From Pseudomonas nitroreducens (lineage in GTDB: Bacteria; Pseudomonadota; Gammaproteobacteria; Pseudomonadales; Pseudomonadaceae): DNA of 64,000 bases. The notes under the pieces are model-generated. The model was not told the DNA's origin and made no database searches. It was given only the letters and a program-made list of their open reading frames with translations. The DNA lies in the NCBI RefSeq assembly GCF_014204515.1, contig NZ_JACHLI010000020.1:68031-132030 (forward strand). Direction: 5' to 3'. The position numbers were made by a program, and so were the translations under genes. Shown one piece after another: positions 46,371 to 53,351 of this stretch; the stretch's first letter is position 1, and every line of letters starts with the position of its first letter.

Positions 46371-47468
46371 CTACAGCGGCTCCAGCTTCAACTGCCGCAA
46401 CCGACTCAACGTCCGCGAGAAATCCAGCGCCGCCCCACCCGCTGCCAGCTCCTCCAGCGACACCGTGGCAAACAGCTGCAGTTTCAGCTGCCGGTCATAG
46501 GCGATGTCGATGAAGTTGAGGAAACGCATGCTCACGTCCGGCGGATAGTCCGCCAGCGGGCCGAGGCCGCTCACTGCCATGCGCGGGTAGTGCTCGATCA
46601 GCCACAGATAGTCGCTGGCCGAGCGCGGGCGCTCGAACATCTCGCTGAAGTCCATCCACGCGCAGTGATCATCGTGGGCATGCACCTTCAGCGGATGGTG
46701 ATTGACGCTGAGCACCTCGTCGAACTTCGCATCCGGCGCCAGACCTAGTCGGGCACCGATCAGCTCAAGGTCGTCGGCACGGGCGGGCCAGAGGAAGCTG
46801 CCCCACTCCTCCAGCGACGAGCTGTGCTCGCGGTAGTCCTGGCCGGCATCCACCGAGATCACCTCGAAGCGCTTTTCGATCAGCTCGATGGCCGGGCGGA
46901 AACGCTCGCGGTACAACGGGTTCGGACAGAGGTTTTCCGGCTCGTAGTTGGACGTACAGACCAGGCCTACGCCTTCGTCCACCAATACCTTCAGCATTCG
47001 CCCCAGGAGCATGGCGTCGCCGATGTCGTGCACGTGGAATTCGTCGAAGCACAGCAGCCGGGTTTCCTCGGCGATGGCACGGGCCACGCGCACCAGCGGG
47101 TCGGACTGCCCGGTGATCGCCAGCATGCGCCCCTGCAGTTCCTGCAGGAAGGCGTGGAAGTGCACGCGGCGCTTGGCCTGGGTCGGTGCGGCAGCGAAGA
47201 ACTGGTCCATGACGAAGCTCTTGCCGCGCCCTACCCCACCCCACAGGTAGACACCGGCCACCGGCTTGCGCAGGAAGCCGTGGCGGCCGGCGAGGAAGTC
47301 GTCGAGCCAGTTGGCGAGGTGGTCCACCGCCGCCGTCTGGGCCTCGTCCGCCCGGTAGCCGCGCTCATCGAGCGCGGCGGCGAAGTGCCGCCGGACGCGG
47401 TCAGCGACCGGCTCGGCGGATGTCTCATGTAGTCGTGTGTCAGAAGTCAAAGAACACCGTTTCCGCAT
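46371..47468 (-). CDS. zapE: ZapE/AFG1-family ATPase
   Basis: The product (about 365 aa) is an AFG1-like P-loop ATPase with Walker A GGVGRGKSF, Walker B RLLCFDEFHVHDIGDAM and the sensor region CTSNYEPENL. ZapE of E. coli binds FtsZ; AFG1 relatives assist membrane-protein turnover. Start is uncertain: the ATG at 47468 overlaps the pcaG end by 29 nt, and a TTG at 47450 has GGAAA at a better distance. Either way it is co-directional with and probably co-transcribed from pcaHG. Many pseudomonads have a separate canonical zapE, so this may be a paralogue with another role. Confidence 0.8.
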   Translation of the reverse strand: MRKRCSLTSDTRLHETSAEPVADRVRRHFAAALDERGYRADEAQTAAVDHLANWLDDFLAGRHGFLRKPVAGVYLWGGVGRGKSFVMDQFFAAAPTQAKRRVHFHAFLQELQGRMLAITGQSDPLVRVARAIAEETRLLCFDEFHVHDIGDAMLLGRMLKVLVDEGVGLVCTSNYEPENLCPNPLYRERFRPAIELIEKRFEVISVDAGQDYREHSSSLEEWGSFLWPARADDLELIGARLGLAPDAKFDEVLSVNHHPLKVHAHDDHCAWMDFSEMFERPRSASDYLWLIEHYPRMAVSGLGPLADYPPDVSMRFLNFIDIAYDRQLKLQLFATVSLEELAAGGAALDFSRTLSRLRQLKLEPL

Positions 47469-48045
47469 TTCCCTGGACGCGGATATCAAACCGGTAAGCG
47501 AGCTTCCCGTCCACCTCGCAACGCTTTGCAATGAGGGTTTGCCGACGTTCGGGCTGCTCGATGAGGTTCAGCACCGGGTCCACGGCGTTCGCCTCGGCCT
47601 CATCGTCGAAGTACAGGCGGGTGTGCAGGTGGATGTTGATGCCGCGGGCAAACAGCGACAAGTTGATGTGCGGCGCCATGGGCACACCGGCAGCGTTTTT
47701 CACCACGCCGGGCTTGATGGTCTGCACCTGCCACTCGCCGGCATCGAAGGTCGTTGCCGTGCGCCCGAAGCCGTTGAAAGGTTTCTCCAGATCGTAGGCC
47801 GTGTCGTACACGCCCTCATGATTCGCCTGCCACAGCTCCAGGAAGGAATCGCGGATCAGATGGCCGTTACCGTCGTAGACGTGGCCGATCAGCAGGATGT
47901 GTTCACCGGGCGCGCCGGGCTTGGCCATTTCGCTCCAGATTTCCTGGTCACGGGCCGGGTTGCCGGCGGCGGAAAGCGCCAGGCCGATGTGCACGTAGGG
48001 GCCGGCAGTTTGCGAGGGGGTTTCCGGCAGCAGTTCGATAGGCAT
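47440..48045 (-). CDS. pcaG: Protocatechuate 3,4-dioxygenase, alpha subunit
   Basis: The product (201 aa) is the non-iron-binding alpha chain of the intradiol dioxygenase that opens protocatechuate to 3-carboxymuconate. LPETPSQTAGPYVHIGL at the N-terminus and FARGINIHLHTRLYFDDE are typical of PcaG, and the length is standard. It follows pcaH by 12 bp. Its 3' end overlaps the start of the zapE-like gene. Confidence 0.95.
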   Translation of the reverse strand: MPIELLPETPSQTAGPYVHIGLALSAAGNPARDQEIWSEMAKPGAPGEHILLIGHVYDGNGHLIRDSFLELWQANHEGVYDTAYDLEKPFNGFGRTATTFDAGEWQVQTIKPGVVKNAAGVPMAPHINLSLFARGINIHLHTRLYFDDEAEANAVDPVLNLIEQPERRQTLIAKRCEVDGKLAYRFDIRVQGNAETVFFDF

Positions 48046-48057
48046 GGTCGGTCCTCC

Positions 48058-48792
48058 TCAGCGGTTCTCGAAGTGGGTCTTGCGCTGGCCGCGCAGCACG
48101 ATGTCGAAGCGGTAGGCCAGGCAGTCCATGGGGTTGGCGTTGCTCATGTCGAGCTTGGCGATCAGGCTTTCCACCGCGCCCGGGTTGGCGATGGACTTGA
48201 CGATGGGGCACATCGGGATCAGCGGGTCGCCCTCGAAGTACAGCTGGGTAATCAGCCGCGTGGAGATCGACGGGCCGCTGATGGAGAAGTGGATGTGCGC
48301 CGGGCGCCAGTCGTTGGGGCCGTTGCGCCACGGATACGGGCCGGGCTTGATGGTGCGGAAGACGTAGCGCCCTTCGCTGTCGGTCAGCGCGCGGCCGACG
48401 CCGCCGAAGTTCGGGTCCAGCGGCGCCAGGTAACGGTCGTTCTTGTGGCGATAGCGGCCGCCGGCGTTGGCCTGCCACATCTCCACCAGGGTGTGCGGCA
48501 CGGGCTTGCCGTACTGGTCCATGACCCGGCCGGAGACGAGGATGCGCTCACCGATGGGCAGGCCACCGTTATTGAAATTGAGCAGCAGATCATTGTCGTG
48601 CTCGCCCATCTTCAGGTGCGAGAAGTCCGGGCCGCTGGTTTCGGAGACCGATTGCGGAATGCTCACCAACGCCTGGCGCGGGGAGCGGGCGATGGAGGTC
48701 TTGTAGTCGGGGGTGAGGGCTTTGGGGTGCCAGTTTCGGTCACGAATGACGAAGCGGCTGTTCTGAGTGTCGGGCATATGGGCATCGGACAT
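48058..48792 (-). CDS. pcaH: Protocatechuate 3,4-dioxygenase, beta subunit
   Basis: The product (244 aa) holds the catalytic non-heme Fe(III). Ligands Tyr114, Tyr153, His166 and His168 (RPAHIHF) show the family spacing of 39, 13 and 2 residues. GAGGAG lies 7 nt before the ATG. pcaH is first in pcaHG and lies 120 bp downstream of pcaQ, with a perfect PcaQ-type palindrome between them. Confidence 0.96.
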   Translation of the reverse strand: MSDAHMPDTQNSRFVIRDRNWHPKALTPDYKTSIARSPRQALVSIPQSVSETSGPDFSHLKMGEHDNDLLLNFNNGGLPIGERILVSGRVMDQYGKPVPHTLVEMWQANAGGRYRHKNDRYLAPLDPNFGGVGRALTDSEGRYVFRTIKPGPYPWRNGPNDWRPAHIHFSISGPSISTRLITQLYFEGDPLIPMCPIVKSIANPGAVESLIAKLDMSNANPMDCLAYRFDIVLRGQRKTHFENR

Positions 48793-48896
48793 GTCGGTCT
48801 CCTCTTGTTGGATTTATTGGAGCCTGCTGTTGCATCAGGCGGTGCGGCGGAGTGTCGCCCGCCCTCCCCGCACCGAAAACTGAAAAGATGCCCGCC

Positions 48897-48920
48897 ATCC
48901 ATAACCAATTGGTTATGGAT
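48897..48920. promoter_or_regulatory. PcaQ operator, perfect 24-bp palindrome
   Basis: ATAACC-AATT-GGTTAT is the centre of a perfect palindrome extended by ATCC/GGAT. It matches the ATAACC-N4-GGTTAT pattern bound by PcaQ in rhizobia. The pcaQ stop codon (48913-48915) lies inside it, and pcaH starts 105 bp away. Confidence 0.8.
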
Positions 48921-49842
48921 AAGCCCCATCTCGGTAGGCTTCGCCGACCTCACGCAACACCTCCAGGCACCAGTGCGCGCCCAGCGAAAGCGGCAGCGTC
49001 GAGTTGCTGCAAACCCCCACCGAACCGCCCGGCTCCTGTACGTCCAGCGGCAACTCGACCATCTCGCCGGAGCGCAGGTCCAGGCGCACCGAATCCAGTG
49101 GGGCGATCCACAGCGCGTCGCTGGTCAATACATAACGGCGGCTGAGTACCGTGGACAGGGTTTCCAGGCGGCGGCGTGGCTGGCCGAGGCCGCTCTGCAC
49201 CAGCAGGCTGTCGGCGGACTTGCGGATGGTGGTGCCGGCCAGCGGCAACACCAGCGGCCAGTCGTCCAGCGCCGAGGGCGGCAGCGGGCGACCCAGCAGC
49301 GGGTGGCCGGCGCGGGCCACCAAGGTCATGGATTCGCTGTACAGGTGCTCAAAGGCCAGGCCCTGGATCTGCGGGCTTTCGGTCATGCGGCCGACCACCA
49401 GGTCCAGCTCACCGACGCGCAGCTGCGAAAGCAGGTGCGCGTTCGGCCCGGTCACCACGCTGACTACCAGCGCCGGATGGCGCTCGTGCAGGCGCCGCAC
49501 CGTCTCCGGCATCAACAGGCTTTCCACGGTGGAGAGCACACCCAGGCGCACCGTGCTGGAGGCGTACTCGCCGCCGCGCAGGCTGTTCACCCCGTCGCGC
49601 AGCGCCTGCACGCAGGGGCCGGCGTAACGCAGGAAAGCCACGCCAGCCTCGGTCAGGCTGGCGCCGCTCTTGCCGCGCTCGAACAGGCTGGCTTCGAGCA
49701 GGTCTTCCAGTTCCTTGAGCGTCTTCGAGATGGCCGGCTGGCTCACCGCCAGGGCGTCCGCCGCGCGGGCCAGGCTGCCCTGGCGGGCCACTTCGAGGAA
49801 GCACACCAGGTGGCGGAACTTGATACGCGAATCGATATTCAT
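48913..49842 (-). CDS. pcaQ: LysR-family activator of pcaHG
   Basis: The product (309 aa) has a helix-turn-helix at about 8-65 (GSLARAADALAVSQPAISKTLKELE) and an effector domain ending in CSNSTLPLSLGAHWCLEVLREV, as in PcaQ. It lies directly upstream of and co-directional with pcaHG. The ATG is 7 nt after the pobR stop, so pobR and pcaQ are likely one transcript. PcaQ relatives respond to protocatechuate-derived carboxymuconolactone in rhizobia; here the effector is an inference. Confidence 0.93.
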   Translation of the reverse strand: MNIDSRIKFRHLVCFLEVARQGSLARAADALAVSQPAISKTLKELEDLLEASLFERGKSGASLTEAGVAFLRYAGPCVQALRDGVNSLRGGEYASSTVRLGVLSTVESLLMPETVRRLHERHPALVVSVVTGPNAHLLSQLRVGELDLVVGRMTESPQIQGLAFEHLYSESMTLVARAGHPLLGRPLPPSALDDWPLVLPLAGTTIRKSADSLLVQSGLGQPRRRLETLSTVLSRRYVLTSDALWIAPLDSVRLDLRSGEMVELPLDVQEPGGSVGVCSNSTLPLSLGAHWCLEVLREVGEAYRDGAYP

Positions 49843-49848
49843 GGCGGC

Positions 49849-50730
49849 TCATCGGGGCTCGCGGAACGCGCGGGGCGAAACCCCGGCGTAGCGCTTGAAG
49901 AATCGGGAAAAGTAGGCGGGTTCGGAGAAACCCAGCGCATCCGACACCTGCTGGATGGTCATGGCGGTGTACACCAGGTTGCGCTTGGCCTCCAGCAGCA
50001 GGCGCTGGTGGATCATCTGCAACGCCGACTGCCCGGCCAGACGCCGGCACAGCGCATTGAGGTGCGCGGCGCTGATGCCCAGGGCCGTCGCATAGTGTTC
50101 GATGGGCCGGTGTTCGCGGAAGTCCTGCTCCAACAGGCGGGAGAACCCATGCACATGCTCGATGCCGCGGTCCTGCTGGCTCGCCTGGGCACGCGCCTGC
50201 TCCAGCGCCCGCCGGCTGAGCCACACCAGCAGCACGTTGAGCAGCGACTGCAACATCAGGTCGCGCCCCGGCGCCTGCTGGGCGTACTCGCGCTCGATCG
50301 ACTCGAACAGAGCATCCAGCTCGCGCTTGCCAGCGCCCACAGCGAAGCACGCCGGTTGCTCCAATACCGAGCTCTGCAGCAGGCCACCAAGCTGTTCGGC
50401 CAGCGGCAGGCCCATGCTCAGCACCCAGCCCTGCACGTCCTCGGCGAAGCGGAAGCCGTGCACCGCCAGTGCCGGTGTGACCTGCAGCGACGCCTCGCGG
50501 ATCGGCGTCACCCGCCCTTCCACTTCCAGCTCCGCCTCGCCGGATTGCACATACAGCAGTTGCACCAGATCGCCGTGCCGATGCGGGCGGATTTCCCAAT
50601 CGTGCAGGCGGCTGCGCGAGGCGATGGATTCGCAATGGATCAGGTCCGGCGTCGGCCATGCCGTGGTTTCGCCGTACAGGCGGAACACCGGGACCGGTGT
50701 GTCAGCACGTTGTTCGATCACCGCCCACAT
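49849..50730 (-). CDS. pobR: AraC-family activator of pobA
   Basis: The product (about 293 aa) has an N-terminal cupin-like ligand domain (HDWEIRPHRHGDLVQLLYVQSG near 42-63) and a C-terminal AraC/XylS double helix-turn-helix (about 195-293; TIQQVSDALGFSEPAYFSRFFKR). VFRLYGETTAWPTPDLIHCESI is characteristic of Pseudomonas PobR sensing 4-hydroxybenzoate. The ATG at 50730 is used; a TTG five codons upstream is an alternative. It is divergent from pobA across 105 bp. Confidence 0.92.
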   Translation of the reverse strand: MWAVIEQRADTPVPVFRLYGETTAWPTPDLIHCESIASRSRLHDWEIRPHRHGDLVQLLYVQSGEAELEVEGRVTPIREASLQVTPALAVHGFRFAEDVQGWVLSMGLPLAEQLGGLLQSSVLEQPACFAVGAGKRELDALFESIEREYAQQAPGRDLMLQSLLNVLLVWLSRRALEQARAQASQQDRGIEHVHGFSRLLEQDFREHRPIEHYATALGISAAHLNALCRRLAGQSALQMIHQRLLLEAKRNLVYTAMTIQQVSDALGFSEPAYFSRFFKRYAGVSPRAFREPR

Positions 50731-50835
50731 CCATGAAAAGTCCAAGAAGACTGTTGGAAATTACCTTCAAAGGCCGATGCCATCCACAAAAAATGCAGGA
50801 GACAAAAACAACAGCGCTCTCCAAGGAGCCACTCC

Positions 50836-52020
50836 ATGAAGACTCAGATTGCCATTATCGGCGCCGGCCCCGCCGGCCTCCTGCTGGGCCAGTTGTTGCA
50901 CAAGGCTGGCATCGACAGCGTGATCCTCGAACGCCAGACAGCCGACTATGTGCTCGGCCGCATCCGCGCCGGCGTGCTCGAACGGGGCACCGCCGACCTG
51001 CTGCGCGAAGCCGGCGCCAGCGCACGGATGGATGCCGAAGGCCTGCTCCACGACGGCTTCGAACTGGTGCTCAACGGCCGCCGCGAGCGCATCGACCTCA
51101 AGGCCCTCACCGGCGGCAAGCAGGTGATGGTCTACGGCCAGACCGAAGTGACCCGCGATCTGATGCAGGCCCGCGCGGCCAGCGGCGCGCTGAGCGTGTA
51201 CGAAGCCGCCGACGTGGAGCTGCATGACGTCACCAGCGAAAAACCCTACGTCACCTTCACCCACCAGGGCGAACACGTGCGCCTGGACTGCGACTACATC
51301 GCCGGCTGCGACGGCTTCCACGGTGTGGCCCGGCGCAGCATCCCCGCCGAACGCCTGAGCGTGTTCGAACGTGTCTACCCGTTCGGCTGGCTCGGCCTGC
51401 TCAGCGACACTCCGCCGGTCAACCACGAACTCATCTACGCCAGCAGCGAGCGCGGCTTCAGTCTGTGCAGCCAGCGCAGCGAGAGCCGCAGCCGTTATTA
51501 CCTGCAGGTGGGGCTGGAGGAGAAGGTGGAGGACTGGTCCGACGAACGCTTCTGGGAAGAGCTCAAACGCCGTATCCCCGAAGACGCCGCGCGCCAGCTG
51601 GTCACCGGCCCGGCGCTGGAAAAGAGCATCGCCCCGCTGCGCAGCTTCGTGGTGGAGCCGCTGCAGTACGGCCGACTGTTCCTCGTCGGCGACGCCGGGC
51701 ACATCGTCCCGCCTACCGGCGCCAAGGGCCTGAACCTCGCCGCCAGCGATGTGAACACGCTGTACCGCATCCTGCTGAAGGTCTACGGCGAAGGCCGCCG
51801 TGAGCTGCTGGAGCAGTATTCCCCCGTCGCCCTGCGACGCATCTGGAAGGCCGAGCGCTTCTCCTGGTGGATGACCTCGATGCTGCATCGCTTCCCGGAC
51901 AACGACGCCTTCACCCGGCGCATGCTGGAGACCGAGCTGGACTACTTCCTCGATTCCCAGGCCGGCCGCACGACCATTGCGGAGAACTATGTGGGCTTGC
52001 CGTTCGAGGAAGTGGCCTGA
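50836..52020 (+). CDS. pobA: 4-hydroxybenzoate 3-monooxygenase
   Basis: The product (394 aa) hydroxylates 4-hydroxybenzoate to protocatechuate with NADPH and FAD. It has exactly the length and numbering of the P. fluorescens enzyme: GAGPAG at 9-14, substrate-binding Tyr201, Ser212, Arg214, Tyr222 and Tyr385, and the FAD motif GDAGHIVPPTGAKGLN. AAGGAG precedes the ATG. Its product enters through PcaHG encoded a few genes away. Expression is presumably activated by PobR from the shared intergenic region. Confidence 0.97.
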   Translation: MKTQIAIIGAGPAGLLLGQLLHKAGIDSVILERQTADYVLGRIRAGVLERGTADLLREAGASARMDAEGLLHDGFELVLNGRRERIDLKALTGGKQVMVYGQTEVTRDLMQARAASGALSVYEAADVELHDVTSEKPYVTFTHQGEHVRLDCDYIAGCDGFHGVARRSIPAERLSVFERVYPFGWLGLLSDTPPVNHELIYASSERGFSLCSQRSESRSRYYLQVGLEEKVEDWSDERFWEELKRRIPEDAARQLVTGPALEKSIAPLRSFVVEPLQYGRLFLVGDAGHIVPPTGAKGLNLAASDVNTLYRILLKVYGEGRRELLEQYSPVALRRIWKAERFSWWMTSMLHRFPDNDAFTRRMLETELDYFLDSQAGRTTIAENYVGLPFEEVA

Positions 52021-52076
52021 CTCGCGGCATGCCTGGCGACGTATGACGTCGAACGCGCTACGTCTCGATGCTCCCT

Positions 52077-52178
52077 GTAGAAGCGGACCTTGTCCGCGAT
52101 CCGGCCGCCAGGCCGGCGCTCTCCTCGTGACTTGCGTCCCGGCTACGCCGGGATTTCGCGGAGAAGCTCCGCTCCTAC
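52077..52178. repeat. Degenerate family A palindrome
   Basis: GTAGAAGCGGACCTTGTCCG and the distal GGAGAAGCTCCGCTCCTAC are diverged arms with a longer centre than usual. Confidence 0.65.
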
Positions 52179-52207
52179 AAATACCTCACACGCCGAAGCC
52201 CAGCCCC

Positions 52208-52282
52208 GTAGGGCGCATAGCTCGCCAGCGTTATCCGACGCTCACGAGCCGGCGGATAACCTGCTTCTGGTTAACTCTGCGC
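52208..52282. repeat. Degenerate family B palindrome
   Basis: The left arm is nearly intact; the right arm has decayed after GGCGGATAACCTG. Confidence 0.7.
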
Positions 52283-52383
52283 TCGGGTCGGCCCTCACCC
52301 TAATCCTGGCTGCGCGCCCCGCTCAGAGGGAGAGGGAACCGTTTGGTGCAGGATGAAACCCTGGTGTCAGCCGGCACGATCAG

Positions 52384-52420
52384 CTCCCTCTCCCTCCGGG
52401 AGAGGGTTGGGGTGAGGGGA
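52384..52420. repeat. Family C hairpin
   Basis: CCCTCTCCC/GGGAGAGGG with the TGGGGTGAGGGGA flank; a decayed unit lies at about 52290-52338. Confidence 0.8.
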
Positions 52421-52456
52421 TGCACTCGCACCGATACTCCACCAGGAGACAGATCC

Positions 52457-52489
52457 GTAGGGCGCATAACGCGCCAGCGTTATCCGTCG
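52457..52489. repeat. Half-copy of palindromic repeat family B
   Basis: Only the left arm is present. Together these repeats occupy most of the 509-bp gap after pobA; no gene is seen in it. Confidence 0.8.
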
Positions 52490-52529
52490 TTCAAGAGCCA
52501 TTCAGTGGCACGGACCAAACCGTTCGCTA

Positions 52530-53081
52530 GTGGGCTGGCTCCTGCAAGAAGCCCTGCGAACTATCCTTAGTCCTCCAGCCACGCCGCTCGCCGCGACACC
52601 GCCGGAGGCCATCATCGACCCGGACGAAGCGAACTTCCTCAGCTACCTGCTCGCCGAAAGTGGCGACGGCGACGCGCGCGCCTTCGCCACGCTGTACCGC
52701 TGCACCGCCCCGCGCCTCTACCCGCTGGCGCTGAAACTGAAGCCTGAGCAGAAAGCAGCCGACACTCTGTTGATCGACACCTTCCTCCACGTCTGGACCG
52801 ACGCCGACCGTTACCACCCCACACGCAGCGCGGCTCTGGACTGGATGGTCGCCCTGCTCTACCGGCTCGCGGGCGCACCCTCCCCGCCACCCAGCGACGA
52901 GCCGTGGCCGGAGCTGCCGCCGCCAGACGATCTCTGGAGCGCGATCCACGCGCGCCTTCCCGATGACGAGGGCGACAGCCCGGCCCTGCGCTGGCCGCTG
53001 ATCATCGCCAGCGTGGTCGGTGTGCTGATCGGCGCGGCGATCTGCCTGAGCCTGCTGTTGGAGCTGCGACCGACGTCCTAG
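52530..53081 (+). CDS. Membrane-anchored protein with sigma-70 region 2 and no region 4
   Basis: The product (up to 183 aa) contains DGDARAFATLYRCTAPRLYPLALKLKPEQKAADTL and, later, TFLHVWTDADRY (about 45-95), the pattern of ECF sigma region 2. Instead of a region 4 DNA-binding domain it has a Pro/Asp-rich linker (115-150) and a single hydrophobic helix at 155-177. It is thus a sigma-like domain tethered to the inner membrane, with the N-terminus inside. The start is uncertain; the GTG at 52530 is the only early candidate in frame and lacks a clear ribosome-binding site. No anti-sigma gene is adjacent. Function unknown. Confidence 0.6.
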   Translation: MGWLLQEALRTILSPPATPLAATPPEAIIDPDEANFLSYLLAESGDGDARAFATLYRCTAPRLYPLALKLKPEQKAADTLLIDTFLHVWTDADRYHPTRSAALDWMVALLYRLAGAPSPPPSDEPWPELPPPDDLWSAIHARLPDDEGDSPALRWPLIIASVVGVLIGAAICLSLLLELRPTS

Positions 53082-53098
53082 GCATTCGCCTGAAGGAC

Positions 53099-53193
53099 GA
53101 TGGGTATCGCTGCGCTCCACGCCATCCTACGACGCACTACGTGCCCGCCCCGGAGCTTTCCGTAGGATGTGGTGGATCAGAGCGAGACCCATG
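53099..53193. repeat. Two separated arms of family D
   Basis: GATGGGTATCGCTGCGCTCC...ATCCTAC (53099-53130) and GTAGGATGTGGTGGA...ACCCAT (53162-53193) are in everted order, and the second is diverged. Confidence 0.7.
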
Positions 53194-53281
53194 CTGCCGC
53201 CTCCACTCCCCCACGAAACCCAAAACATCCCACCCCAGCCCCGTAACCCATCATAAAAACCCTGAATTCCGTGCGACATCA

Positions 53282-53299
53282 CCTTGCCAATCGGCAAGG
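53282..53299 (+). promoter_or_regulatory. Perfect hairpin upstream of the di-heme cytochrome gene
   Basis: CCTTGCC-AATC-GGCAAGG is a 7-bp stem with a 4-nt loop, 53 bp before the ATG. It could be an operator or a leader structure. Confidence 0.4.
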
Positions 53300-53351
53300 C
53301 AGTTGGCATAAACGTCCGAATCTTTTTCGTACAAATAACAAGGAAGTTTCG

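Noticed and set aside
47437..50736. A 1099-codon open frame on the plus strand opposite pcaHG, pcaQ and pobR
   Set aside because: Same shadow character; its Gln/Arg/His-rich product matches no fold and four certain genes occupy the other strand.
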